Positions 19,118-28,511 of a stretch of 64,000 bases of DNA are shown one piece after another (the first letter of the stretch is position 1; the number at the start of each line of letters is the position of its first letter). Made by a program: the position numbers and the translations under genes. The stretch is taken from assembly GCA_963724805.1 (NCBI GenBank), contig CAVRWA010000014.1, positions 1,860,001 through 1,924,000 of the forward strand, given 5' to 3'. Under the pieces are notes generated by a model that ran no database searches, was not told the DNA's origin, and saw only the letters and a list, made by a program, of their open reading frames with translations. The DNA comes from CAVQZA01 sp963724805 (lineage in GTDB: Bacteria > Actinomycetota > Thermoleophilia > Gaiellales > Gaiellaceae).

Positions 19118-19945
19118 ATGGCACTCATGCTGGATGAAACCGGGCCCGACCTGGACGCCGTCAAGCGGCGTCAGCAGGAGACCTGGGCGAGCGGCGACTT
19201 CGCGGTGGTGGCCGCCCGGATCGTGCTCGTGGCCGAGCAGCTCTGCGACACCGCCGACCTGCACGCCGGCTGGCGTGTGCTCGACGTCGCCACCGGGAGC
19301 GGCAACGCCGCGATCGCGGCCGCGCGGCTCGGCTGTACGGCGGTCGGCGTCGACTACGTGCCGGCCCTGCTCGAGCGTGGCCGCCGCCGGGCCGCCGCCG
19401 AGGGCCTCTCGGTGAAGCTGCTGGAGGGAGACGCCGAGGCGCTCGCGTTCCCCGACGGCCTGTTCGACGCGGTCACCTCGGTCTTCGGCTCCATGTTCGC
19501 CCCGGACCACTCGCAGGCGGCCGCCGAGCTGCTCCGCGTCTGCCGGCCCGGCGGCACCATCGCCCTGGCCAGCTGGACGCCGGAGGGCTTCATCGGCGAG
19601 CTCTTCCGCACGGTCGGCGCCCACGTGCCGCCGCCGGCGGGGGTGCGGTCGCCGCTGCTGTGGGGCACCGAGGGCCACCTGCGCGAGCTGCTCGGCGAGG
19701 GCATCGCCTCGCTCGAGGTGATGGAGCGAACCTTCACGTTCAGGTTTCCGTCGGCCGAGCACTTCGTCACGTTCTTCCGGCTCTGGTACGGGCCCACGGT
19801 GAAGGCCTTCGCGGCGCTCGACGACGGCGCGCGCGACGCGCTGGAAGCCGACCTCGTCGACCTCGCGCGCCGGTTCGACCGGCTCGGCACCGACGCGATC
19901 GCGATCCCCGCGACGTACTCGGAAGCAGTCGCGCGCAGGCGCTGA
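19118..19945 (+). CDS. SAM-dependent class I methyltransferase
   Basis: The 275-residue protein shows motif I VLDVATGSGNAAIAAARLG, the post-I VGVDYVPALLERGR, the motif II region FPDGLFDAVTSVFGSMFAP and motif III LRVCRPGGTIALASWTPEG, the UbiE/COQ5-like layout. The ATG at 19118 follows GAGGAG. The C-terminal half (FPSAEHFVTFFRLWYGPTV) is typical of the generic actinobacterial members whose substrate is unknown. It lies 32 bases before the RTX-like gene on the same strand, but no functional link is evident. Confidence 0.85.
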   Translation: MALMLDETGPDLDAVKRRQQETWASGDFAVVAARIVLVAEQLCDTADLHAGWRVLDVATGSGNAAIAAARLGCTAVGVDYVPALLERGRRRAAAEGLSVKLLEGDAEALAFPDGLFDAVTSVFGSMFAPDHSQAAAELLRVCRPGGTIALASWTPEGFIGELFRTVGAHVPPPAGVRSPLLWGTEGHLRELLGEGIASLEVMERTFTFRFPSAEHFVTFFRLWYGPTVKAFAALDDGARDALEADLVDLARRFDRLGTDAIAIPATYSEAVARRR

Positions 19946-19977
19946 CAATCACGAACCCATCAGGAGGTGGATCTCAA

Positions 19978-22693
19978 ATGAGACCGATCGAACACCCGAG
20001 GGCGCTCGCGCTGAGTGTTCTCACCGGCGTCTTCCTCGCGGCGACGCTCGCCTTCGGCGCCCACCCTGCACTGGCCGCCTACACGGCGCGCGTGCAGGCC
20101 GGCACCCTGAAGATCACCGGCAACGCGGCGAGCGACAAGGTCGCTCTCCGGCTGGAGCCGGGGTCGCCGACGACACTGCAGGTCGACGTCGGCGAGGACG
20201 GCACCGCCGACTTCAGCTTCGACCGCAGCACCTTCACGGCGATCGACGTGGAAGCCGGCGCAGGGGACGACGAGGTTCGCATCGACGAGAGCGGCGGCTC
20301 GTTCACGGACGAGGCCGTCACCATGAACGGCGGCGCCGGCGACGATACGTTGCTAGGCGGCTCCGGGGCGGACATCGTCCTCGGCGGCGGCGGGAAGGAT
20401 GTCGTGGATGGCAACCGCGGCAGCGATCAGGCCTCGCTGGGGGCCGGCGACGATCGTTTCCAGTGGGATCCCGGTGACGGTAGTGATGTGGTGGAGGGTC
20501 AGGGCGGCAGTGACCGGCTCGACTTCAACGGCGCCAACATCGGTGAGCAGATCGAACTGTCGGCCAACGGGCCGCGCGTGCGGCTGACCCGGAACATCGC
20601 GGCGATCGTGATGGACCTCGACGGGATCGAGACGGTCGCTCTCGAGACGCTCGGCGGTGCCGACACCGTCACGGTCGGCGACCTCACGGGGACCGACGTG
20701 AAGGCGGTCGATGTCGACCTCGATGCGATCGGCGGGGTCGGCGACGGCCAGGCCGACACGGTGATCGTGAGGGGGACCGGTGATGCCGACAAGGTCAACC
20801 TGTCCAATGCGGATGGGCGCCTGGTGGTCGGTGGGCTCGCCGCGCAGACACGGGTCAGTGGCGGCGAGGCGGCGCTCGACAACGTCACCGTGGCCACCCT
20901 CGAGGGGGCGGACTCGGTCACCATGACGTCCGCTGTGACGGCGGCGACGCCGATCGTCGTCGACGGCGGTGACGGCGACGACACCGCGCACTTCAACGGC
21001 ACCGGCGGCGACGACCAGATCTCGATCGTCGCCAACGGCGCCACGGCGGCCACGTTCGCACCGGGCTCGGCGCTGCTCGACACGATGCCGACGGTCGAGA
21101 GCCTGATCGTGGCCGGCCTCGACGGCAACGACACGATCGCCGCGAGCAACGGCCTCGCCACCCTCGCTGCGCTCACGATCGACGGCGGCGACGGCGACGA
21201 CACCCTGCTCGGCGGCGACGGCGCAGACGTCCTGCTCGGAGGCAAGGGCAACGACGTCGTGGATGGCAACCGCGGCAGCGATCAGGCCTCGCTGGGGGCC
21301 GGCGACGATCGTTTCCAGTGGGATCCCGGTGACGGTAGTGATGTGGTGGAGGGTCAGGGCGGCAGTGACCGGCTCGACTTCAACGGCGCCAACATCGGTG
21401 AGCAGATCGAACTGTCGGCCAACGGGCCGCGCGTGCGGCTGACCCGGAACATCGCGGCGATCGTGATGGACCTCGACGGGATCGAGACGGTCGCTCTCGA
21501 GACGCTCGGCGGTGCCGACACCGTCACGGTCGGCGACCTCACGGGGACCGACGTGAAGGCGGTCGATGTCGACCTCGATGCGATCGGCGGGGTCGGCGAC
21601 GGCCAGGCCGACACGGTGATCGTGAGGGGGACCGGTGATGCCGACAAGGTCAACCTGTCCAATGCGGATGGGCGCCTGGTGGTCGGTGGGCTCGCCGCGC
21701 AGACACGGGTCAGTGGCGGCGAGGCGGCGCTCGACAACGTCACCGTGGCCACCCTCGAGGGGGCGGACTCGGTCACCATGACGTCCGCTGTGACGGCGGC
21801 GACGCCGATCGTCGTCGACGGCGGTGACGGCGACGACACCGCGCACTTCAACGGCACCGGCGGCGACGACCAGATCTCGATCGTCGCCAACGGCGCCACG
21901 GCGGCCACGTTCGCACCGGGCTCGGCGCTGCTCGACACGATGCCGACGGTCGAGAGCCTGATCGTGGCCGGCCTCGACGGCAACGACACGATCGCCGCGA
22001 GCAACGGCCTCGCCACCCTCGCTGCGCTCACGATCGACGGCGGCGACGGCGACGACACCCTGCTCGGCGGCGACGGCGCAGACGTCCTGCTCGGAGGCAA
22101 GGGCAACGACGTCGTGGATGGCAACCGCGGCAGCGATCAGGCCTCGCTGGGGGCCGGCGACGATCGTTTCCAGTGGGATCCCGGTGACGGTAGTGATGTG
22201 GTGGAGGGTCAGGGCGGCAGTGACCGGCTCGACTTCAACGGCGCCAACATCGGTGAGCAGATCGAACTGTCGGCCAACGGGCCGCGCATCCGGCTGACCC
22301 GGAACATCGCGGCGATCAGCGATGGACCTCGACGGGATCGAGCAGGTGGCCGTCCGCGCCCTCGGCGGAGCGGACGCGATCCTCGTCGACGACCTCAGCG
22401 GCACCGACGTCGACACCGTGGACGTCGACCTCGCAGCAGTCGGCGGCAGCGGCGACGGCCAGGCCGACACGGTGACCACGAACGGCACGAGCCGGCGGGA
22501 CGTCGTCCAGGTGACGCGTTCGGGCCCGGAGGTGTCGGTCGCGGGCCTCGCCGCTGTGACCCGGATCGTCGGCAGCGAAGCTGCGCTCGACACGCTCCTG
22601 GTCCGGACGCTCGACGGCAACGACACGGTCACCGTCGCGCCGGACGTGGCCGACGTGATCACGCCGGTCGTCGACCTGGGCGGCGGGCAGTAG
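19978..22693 (+). CDS. Secreted RTX-like repeat protein, one frameshift
   Basis: The ATG at 19978 follows GGAGGTGG. A signal peptide (LALSVLTGVFLAATLAFGAH, cut near ALA-AYT) precedes about 900 residues of beta-rich text. RTX-type nonapeptides occur in three blocks: GGAGDDTLLGGSGADIVLGG, GGDGDDTLLGGDGADVLLGG and its exact copy. These should fold as calcium-bound beta-rolls in the extracellular protein. Between them are blocks such as ANIGEQIELSANGPRVRLT. Most of the length is an exact 855-bp tandem duplication. Near 22316 the third copy has one base too many (ATCAGCGATG versus ATCGTGATG); reading then continues in the next frame to VITPVVDLGGGQ. It ends just before a bidirectional terminator. 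Confidence 0.8.
20401..22318 (+). repeat. 855-bp exact tandem repeat, 2.2 copies
   Basis: Copy 1 is 20401-21255, copy 2 is 21256-22110 and a partial copy 3 is 22111 to about 22318. Copies 1 and 2 look identical in every stretch compared; copy 3 departs at GTGCGG versus ATCCGG near 22288. The period is 285 codons, so the frame is kept. Confidence 0.9.
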
Positions 22694-22700
22694 CAGACCG

Positions 22701-22732
22701 GCGCGGGGCCTTCCTCCGGGGAGGCCCCGCGC
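22701..22732. terminator. Bidirectional terminator
   Basis: GCGCGGGGCC at 22701-22710 pairs perfectly with GGCCCCGCGC at 22723-22732 around a 12-base loop. It fills the gap between the convergent RTX-like and LAL genes. Confidence 0.7.
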
Positions 22733-25299
22733 TACATCTGGAGCTCGGCTGCGCGCCGCGCGGCGTCGCGTCGTGACGTCGCGCCGAGTTTCGTCAACAC
22801 AGCGGCGACGTGGTGCTCGGCGGTCCGCGGCGAGACGACCAGCCGCTCCGCGATCTCGGCATTCGTCAGCCCTTCGGAGACGAGCGCCAGCACCTCGAGC
22901 TGGCGGGCTGTCAGTCCTGCCGGATTGGCGCGCGTCGCCTCACGCGGTCCGGGGGGAACACGGAGCCCGAGCTCGCGCATTCGCTGGGCGACTCGCCTCG
23001 TCAGCGGGCCGGCTCCGAGCCGACGCGCGATGTCGAGCGCCTCGACCAGCGCCTGCTCGTCGTCGAGCAGCGAGAGCATCAGCGCACGGTCGTACGTCCA
23101 CCCGATCTCGCCGAAGGCGTCGGCCGCTGCCAACCAGTCGCGCTCGAACATTGCTGCGAAGGGAGGAGCCACCGGCGGGTCGAGCCCGATGTCGAGCCCG
23201 GCGACAGCCGCCCACGCCGCCAATCGGCTCCCACCCCAGCCGGTACGGCGCCCGCGCGGTCGGACCTCTTCGACGAGCTGGTCGAACCGCTCCGCTGGCA
23301 CCGGCGCGCCGGTCAGCAGCGCCCACTCGGTCGCGAGCTCGAGGACCGGTGCGAGCCGCTGGAACTCGCCGGTCCGGTCGGCCTGGGCCGCGAGGTCCGC
23401 GAGCTGCTCGGACGCGTCCGGATCGCCCCGGCGGATCGCGAGCTCGGCCAACACGGTCTTCGCGAGCAGCTGGGACACCGACACGCCCCGCTCGATCTCG
23501 TCCCCCGTGATGCGCTCCGCCTCGTCCCACTCGCCGGCTCGGAGGCGCAGCCAGGCGATCATCGTGGCCGCATACGAGACGAACGTGTGCTCCTCGTACT
23601 CCTGGGCGTATGCGAGCGCCTGCGTCCCGTAGCGGAGAGCCGCCTCGGCCCGCGCCCACAGCATCAGCGTGTAGGCGAGATTGACGAGCGCTCGCGCGGC
23701 CTCGTGCCGATCTCCGGCGGCGTCCGCGATCGCGTGCGCCTCGAGCAGCCTGGCGATCTCCGTTCGATCCAGCTGAAGCCTCGCGGTGCCGATGTTGATG
23801 AGCGCATGGGCGCGCGTCCTCTCGTCGCCGAGGCGAGTCGCGAGCTCGAGCGCCTGGTCGCCCCATGAAAACGCCTGGTCCGGGTCCTCCGAGAGCATCC
23901 CGAGCTGGGACAGCCCGCTGTAGGCGCGGCCCAGCTCGACGGACTCGCCGAGCGGCTCGAGGATCGCGATCGCCTCGCGCGCCTTGATCCGCGCTGCGTC
24001 GCCGTCGCCCGCGAACCAGTGAAACCGTGACAGGTCCCGCGTGCAGCGGCCCACAGCCGCGTCGTCGCCGAGATCGCCGTAGATCCGAATCGCACGCTCG
24101 ATCGCGTCGAATGCGGCGTCGAGCCTGCCCACGACGTACGCCGTCGTCGCCAGCTCCTCGAAGAGCTCCGCCTGCGCCGGCGGAGACTGACGATCGGCGA
24201 AGTCCGAAGCGCGCCGGTAGTGGGAGTACGCCTCGCGATTCGCGCCGAGCGCCGCTGCCCGTCGCGCAGCCACGAGTGCGTAACGGGCGACGACGTCGTC
24301 CGCACCCGCTGCTTCGGCGTGGTGGACGATGTCGGCCGGATCCGCGTTCGAGTCGAGCAGGGCCTCGAGGATCTCGCCGTGGAGGTGCCGCCGCTGGACG
24401 ATCGGGAGTCTCGATCTGATCGCATGTCGAGCCAGCTCGTGTCGGAAGCGGACATAGCCGGAGTCGACGTCGAGCAGCCGGCGGCGTTCCGGCTCCACGG
24501 CCGCGGAGGGCCACCCCGGCATCACCACGTCCAGCAGCGACGCGCGCACGCGTGTCGGAACGACCGAGACGAGCTCCACGAGGCGGCGGTCGGCATCGTC
24601 GAGCCGGGACGCGCGTCCCAGCACCGCATTCGCCACCGAGGGCGGAGGCTCGGCAGCGGTTCGGAAGGCCAGCACCTCCGTGACGTAGAACGGGTTTCCT
24701 CCCGTCATGGCGTACACCTCGTCCGCGTCCTCGGCGCCGGCGAGCGAGGCGACCGCGCTCGCGGACAACGGTGCGAGCTCGATGATCACGGCGTCGTCGG
24801 CGCGGATCGCACCGACGGTCGCGTGAACGGGATGACCGGGCGGCGCCTCTCCGCCCCGGAAGGTCAGGATGAGCAACGCCGGAAGAGAGCTGATCCGCCG
24901 ACCGAGCACGGTGATCGCGTCGAGAGTGGCATCGTCCGCCCAGTGCACGTCCTCGAGCACGAGCGCCGTCGGCTGCGGCGGAAGCTCGAGCTCCGCGATC
25001 AGGAGCGAGTGGATGTCATGCGGCGCCGCGCCGGCGGAAAGCGCCTCCTCGAGCGGCGTCGAGACGCTCCCGACGAGGTCCCGAATCGGGCCGAGCGGTC
25101 GCGGAATCACGAGATCGTCACAGCTGCCGCACAGCACCCGTCCGCCGTCGCCCAGATCTTTCAGGAACCGGGTCACGAGCGACGTCTTCCCGATCCCCGG
25201 CTCTCCGGTGACGAAGACGACGCGGCCCCTGCCGCCGGCTGCCGCGTCCCGCGCTTCGGCGAGCGTCGCCAATGCCCCATCGCGCTCGAGGAGCTCCAC
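22732..25299 (-). CDS. LuxR-family large ATP-binding (LAL) regulator
   Basis: The 855-residue protein starts with an AAA-type ATPase: Walker A VTGEPGIGKTSLV (residues about 30-42) and Walker B TALVLEDVHWADD. TPR-like helical repeats fill the middle (for example RAHALINIGTARLQLDRTEI). The C-terminal 60 residues are a GerE/LuxR HTH (LTARQLEVLALVSEGLTNAE, IAERLVVSPRTAEHHVAAVL). This is the MalT/LAL architecture: ATP and an inducer drive oligomerisation and promoter activation. The target is unknown. It is transcribed toward the RTX-like gene but is a separate unit, with no operon partner. Confidence 0.92.
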   Translation of the reverse strand: MELLERDGALATLAEARDAAAGGRGRVVFVTGEPGIGKTSLVTRFLKDLGDGGRVLCGSCDDLVIPRPLGPIRDLVGSVSTPLEEALSAGAAPHDIHSLLIAELELPPQPTALVLEDVHWADDATLDAITVLGRRISSLPALLILTFRGGEAPPGHPVHATVGAIRADDAVIIELAPLSASAVASLAGAEDADEVYAMTGGNPFYVTEVLAFRTAAEPPPSVANAVLGRASRLDDADRRLVELVSVVPTRVRASLLDVVMPGWPSAAVEPERRRLLDVDSGYVRFRHELARHAIRSRLPIVQRRHLHGEILEALLDSNADPADIVHHAEAAGADDVVARYALVAARRAAALGANREAYSHYRRASDFADRQSPPAQAELFEELATTAYVVGRLDAAFDAIERAIRIYGDLGDDAAVGRCTRDLSRFHWFAGDGDAARIKAREAIAILEPLGESVELGRAYSGLSQLGMLSEDPDQAFSWGDQALELATRLGDERTRAHALINIGTARLQLDRTEIARLLEAHAIADAAGDRHEAARALVNLAYTLMLWARAEAALRYGTQALAYAQEYEEHTFVSYAATMIAWLRLRAGEWDEAERITGDEIERGVSVSQLLAKTVLAELAIRRGDPDASEQLADLAAQADRTGEFQRLAPVLELATEWALLTGAPVPAERFDQLVEEVRPRGRRTGWGGSRLAAWAAVAGLDIGLDPPVAPPFAAMFERDWLAAADAFGEIGWTYDRALMLSLLDDEQALVEALDIARRLGAGPLTRRVAQRMRELGLRVPPGPREATRANPAGLTARQLEVLALVSEGLTNAEIAERLVVSPRTAEHHVAAVLTKLGATSRRDAARRAAELQM

Positions 25300-25367
25300 G
25301 ATTCAACGATAGACCCGGTTCGGCGCCCCGTCACAGTGCCGGCCGACCGTTGCAGCCCCGATTCGAG

Positions 25368-25540
25368 TCAGGTGGTGCCGTGGAGTCTGCTGCGCAGACG
25401 CTCGAGCTCCTCGTCTGTCCGGCCCGGTCGGTTTCGCCTAGGGCCTGGACGACGTCCGCGAGCGGGAACGGGAAGATGGAGCGCGTGACCGGGTTGCTGA
25501 TGGTCGCGGCGTGGCACAGCCAGAAGCGAGATCAACTGGT
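25368..25540 (-). pseudogene. C-terminal fragment of a family 2 glycosyltransferase
   Basis: About 170 bases align with the 3' end of the glycosyltransferase at 27657-28346. WLCHAATISNPVTRSIFPFP here matches WLCHASNISNPVTRYVFPSP there, and both end in TDEELxRLRxRL. No N-terminal or catalytic part is present and one indel breaks the frame. It looks like the remnant of a duplicated gene lost when the neighbouring genes were placed next to it. Confidence 0.7.
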
Positions 25541-25579
25541 TCGAGCTGCCCCTCAACTCCAGTACGGCCAGCACAGCTA

Positions 25580-26539
25580 TCAGATCGGAGACGCGAATGA
25601 ATCGCCGCCTCGCGCCTCTCGGGCGCGGCGAGCGATGTGCCGGACTGACTGCTGACGGCGGATGTAGGCGCGAGCGGCTGCATCCTCGCAGCGGGGTTGG
25701 CGGCGGGCGACGGCTGTTGACCAACCCCACAGCATCCCGAGAGCAGACAGCTCGCTGCGGGAATGCCAGAGGGCGCGCAACAGCAGGTAGTAGGGCCGGT
25801 AGCCCATGTAGTGTGCTGCGGCGCCCTCCGCGGCGCGGGCGCGGAACCGTGAGCCGTCCCGGCGCCCTCTGGGCCGATGGTGGCGAAAGCTCAGGCCCGT
25901 AACCACGAGGGTCCGCCAGCCCAGGAGCACCGCACGCACCTCGTCGATGCCGTCCCAGCCCATTCGAGGCTCGAGCGGTTGCACCTGTTCCCAGCACGCC
26001 CGACGGTAGGTTCGGCACTGCGCTGCCACCGTCGAGCCTGTCAGGTAGCGCGTCTGCCAGTGCCCATCCGTAAGCTCGCAGCGAGTTCCGCTTGCGATTC
26101 CGAGCCGAGTATCCGCGGCGAACGCCGCGACCAGCCGCTCGAAGTAATCGAGGGGCAGCGTGACGTCCGCGTCGAGCTTCGTCACGAGCTCGGTCTGAAG
26201 GACAAGCGTCCGCAGGCCTTCTCTGAGACTCAGCAGGTCGCGCCCCTCCCGGCGACCCTCGCGAAGCCCTGCGTGCTCGCGGCCGGTGCACACAAGCGTG
26301 ATCCACGCATGTTCGCGCGCGAGCTCGGCGGCTAGGCGCGCCGTGGCATCGGCAGAGCCGTCGTCGACGATCACCCAGGCTGCGGGTGGCAATGTCTGGC
26401 CCACGACCGTCTTCGCCAGCCCCGCGAGGTTTGCCGCCTCGTCACGAGCGGGTGTGATCAGCGCGTACGAGAGGTCCAGCTCAGGGTTGCGCGGAGCGCG
26501 CGTTACGTCTTCGAAGCGCGGCTCTGACCGTGTGATCAC
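25580..26539 (-). CDS. Family 2 glycosyltransferase
   Basis: The 319-residue protein has the GT-A nucleotide-binding start YALITPARDEAANLAGLAKT, the AAWVIVDDGSADATARLA motif and the metal-binding KLDADVTLPLDYFERL. These are typical of GT2 inverting transferases that use a nucleotide-sugar donor. No membrane segment is obvious. The GTG at 26539 overlaps the upstream transferase stop (GTGA), so the two form an operon. Acceptor and sugar are unknown; a cell-surface glycan is the usual setting. Confidence 0.82.
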   Translation of the reverse strand: MITRSEPRFEDVTRAPRNPELDLSYALITPARDEAANLAGLAKTVVGQTLPPAAWVIVDDGSADATARLAAELAREHAWITLVCTGREHAGLREGRREGRDLLSLREGLRTLVLQTELVTKLDADVTLPLDYFERLVAAFAADTRLGIASGTRCELTDGHWQTRYLTGSTVAAQCRTYRRACWEQVQPLEPRMGWDGIDEVRAVLLGWRTLVVTGLSFRHHRPRGRRDGSRFRARAAEGAAAHYMGYRPYYLLLRALWHSRSELSALGMLWGWSTAVARRQPRCEDAAARAYIRRQQSVRHIARRAREARGGDSFASPI

Positions 26540-27369
26540 GCTGGCGCGACGAACCAGTCGAAGTGCGCGTTCAACCGCCTGACGAACGGAACACGAAGGA
26601 GGAGGCGTTTGATGGCTGTACGTCGCGCGCGCATCGCCGCCGAGCGTCGCCAGTACTCCGTCTTCTCCGGTGACGTTGCGCCGTAGTGAGCTCCGCCGGT
26701 GTGGTGAACCTTCAGATCCGCGAGGACCGCGGCTTCGAAGCCGAGACGCTTGATGGTGGCGACGTACTCTTTGTCCTCGAGCCAGAAGACGCGCTTCTTG
26801 TGCTGGCGGAAGCCGCCCGCGCGTCGGTAGACGGCGCGGGACGTGATCGCGCATGCCCCCCCGGTTGGTCCCACAAGAAGTCGTACGCCGTTCACCTCAG
26901 TTGCGTTGTACTCGTAGATTCGGTAACGGCAATGAGTTGCGAGATCGTACGGATCGTCTTCGAGGTCGGCAGCGAGGAAGCCGATCTTCGGTAAGCGACG
27001 AAAAGCATCGAGAAGGATCGCGTCCCAGTGTGGGGGAGCGTGGACGACGTCGTCGTCGAGTTCGACGAGATACTCGGAGGACGTCATCTCGAACGCGCGC
27101 GCATATGCGTTCTGACCGATATTCACCTGATTCTGAACGATGGTCAGACGAGGGTCGTCGAGGGCGTCGAGGTAGGCGCGCGTTCCGTCGCTCGAGCCGT
27201 TGTTCCAGATCACGATCTCCTTCGTTGCCGCTGACGTCGAGCGCAGGACGTTCTCGACGCACTTTCGGAGAAGGTGGACGCGGTTGTGTGTCAGCACAAC
27301 GATTGCGATGCGCTCATCCGACCCCCTGGCAAGGGCGCCGGAGGGCACCTCAAGACCCGAGAACGCCAT
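26536..27369 (-). CDS. Family 2 glycosyltransferase
   Basis: The 277-residue protein has IAIVVLTHNRVHLLRKCVEN, EIVIWNNGSSDGTRAYLDAL and the DxD-type SEYLVELDDDVVHAPPHW, followed by the acceptor-side text GPTGGACAITSRAVYRRAGG. It is a soluble GT2 enzyme of ordinary length. It is the first gene of the pair; the downstream transferase overlaps it by 4 bases. Confidence 0.85.
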   Translation of the reverse strand: MAFSGLEVPSGALARGSDERIAIVVLTHNRVHLLRKCVENVLRSTSAATKEIVIWNNGSSDGTRAYLDALDDPRLTIVQNQVNIGQNAYARAFEMTSSEYLVELDDDVVHAPPHWDAILLDAFRRLPKIGFLAADLEDDPYDLATHCRYRIYEYNATEVNGVRLLVGPTGGACAITSRAVYRRAGGFRQHKKRVFWLEDKEYVATIKRLGFEAAVLADLKVHHTGGAHYGATSPEKTEYWRRSAAMRARRTAIKRLLLRVPFVRRLNAHFDWFVAPA

Positions 27370-27656
27370 CCAACGACCCTAGAACGCGGGCGCGCCCGGG
27401 GTCTACGACTGTCCGGCCAGGATTGCCCACGGACAGTGACCTAGCCGAATGGCCAGAAGAGCCGGCACACGAGGATGAATCTTGACGCGAGGTGACCCGA
27501 TCGGGCCCGATGGCCAGGGATGTCGCACGCGCCTCGCCCGATCGGATCGGACAGCCGCCTGGAGTGTGGTGTCGAGTGCTCGTCAGCGAAGCCCCGCAGT
27601 GCGCGACAGTCGCGCGACGGTCAGGGCCCCGAATGACGGCCCGGGGCCACAGCGGG
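27370..27656. other. Intergenic, nothing recognised
   Basis: The 287 bases between two minus-strand glycosyltransferase genes hold short open frames only. No RNA, repeat or promoter is convincing. Confidence 0.4.
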
Positions 27657-28346
27657 TCAGGTCGCGCCGGGCAGCCTGCCGCGCAGGCGCGCGAGCTCCT
27701 CGTCGGTCCCGGCCCAGTCGGCTTCGCCCACGGCCCGGGCGACGTCCGCGAGCGGGCTCGGGAAGACGTAGCGCGTGACCGGGTTGCTGATGTTCGAGGC
27801 GTGGCACAGCCAGAAGGAGAGGACCTGCGGCAGGACGCGCTCCGTGCAGCGTGACTGGCGACGGACCGCGGCCACCCACGCGGTGTCGGCCGCCCGCACC
27901 CGTTGCTCGTCGAAGCGCACGCCCTCCAGCGCGGCGCGGCGCACTGCCAGGCCGTTGAAGATCAGGCTGCGCTGCGCGTGATGCAGGCGGGCGCGACCCC
28001 GCTGGAGGTCGACGAACCAGCTCCGCGTCGGGCCGGCGAGCACTCCGTCGTCGCCCAGCGCGGCAGCGAGGATGGAGAGCTTGCGCGGATGCTGCCAGTC
28101 GTCGTCGTCGAACCACGTGATCAACTCGCCGCGCGCCGCCTCCACGGCGAGGTTGCGCTTGCGCGCGACGCTCGTCCCCGGCGGACAGCGCACGACGGTC
28201 ACGGCCGGCTCGTCCGGCGCCGTCGTCCAGTCTGTCGAGCTGTCCACGATCACCAGCTCCCTGGCCCGGTAGTCCTGCTTCCGGTAGTTCCAGAGCAGCC
28301 ACTCGCGGAAGGCCGGCCGGTCCTCGGTGACGCAGAGGCAGCTCAC
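27657..28346 (-). CDS. Family 2 glycosyltransferase, short
   Basis: The 229-residue protein has CLCVTEDRPAFREWLLWNYR, LVIVDSSTDWT and the metal-binding LITWFDDDDWQHPRKL. It starts at GTG 28346. A truncated paralogue of its C-terminus lies at 25368-25540. It is divergent from the eCIS operon, with a 165-bp shared upstream region. It may decorate a surface glycan; a link to the injection system is unproven. Confidence 0.8.
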   Translation of the reverse strand: MSCLCVTEDRPAFREWLLWNYRKQDYRARELVIVDSSTDWTTAPDEPAVTVVRCPPGTSVARKRNLAVEAARGELITWFDDDDWQHPRKLSILAAALGDDGVLAGPTRSWFVDLQRGRARLHHAQRSLIFNGLAVRRAALEGVRFDEQRVRAADTAWVAAVRRQSRCTERVLPQVLSFWLCHASNISNPVTRYVFPSPLADVARAVGEADWAGTDEELARLRGRLPGAT

Positions 28347-28392
28347 GAGCGCCCGGCTCTCCGGCGACGGCCGAATTATTGTCGGTCACGTA

Positions 28393-28421
28393 TTGCATCG
28401 GCGGGCCGTGCGTCGTATCTT
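28393..28421 (+). promoter_or_regulatory. Candidate promoter of the eCIS operon
   Basis: TTGCAT at 28393-28398 and TATCTT at 28416-28421 with 17-base spacing. This would give an untranslated leader of about 80 bases before the sheath gene. The region is AT-richer than its surroundings. Confidence 0.45.
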
Positions 28422-28511
28422 GCACGCTAGCCACGGTCAACTGGATGCCAGCCGGGTGCTCCTGCGGCCAGCGCTCGGAAGTTGCGTCCGCTTTTAGGGG
28501 GAGAAGGCCGC

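Noticed and set aside
20401..22318. CRISPR array
   Set aside because: The repeats are 855-bp coding units without spacers. No cas genes or short direct repeats occur in the window.
20353..22662. A 769-residue minus-strand frame across the RTX-like gene
   Set aside because: It is repetitive because the sense gene is repetitive, and its composition is a codon shadow. The plus strand has the signal peptide, ribosome site and RTX motifs.
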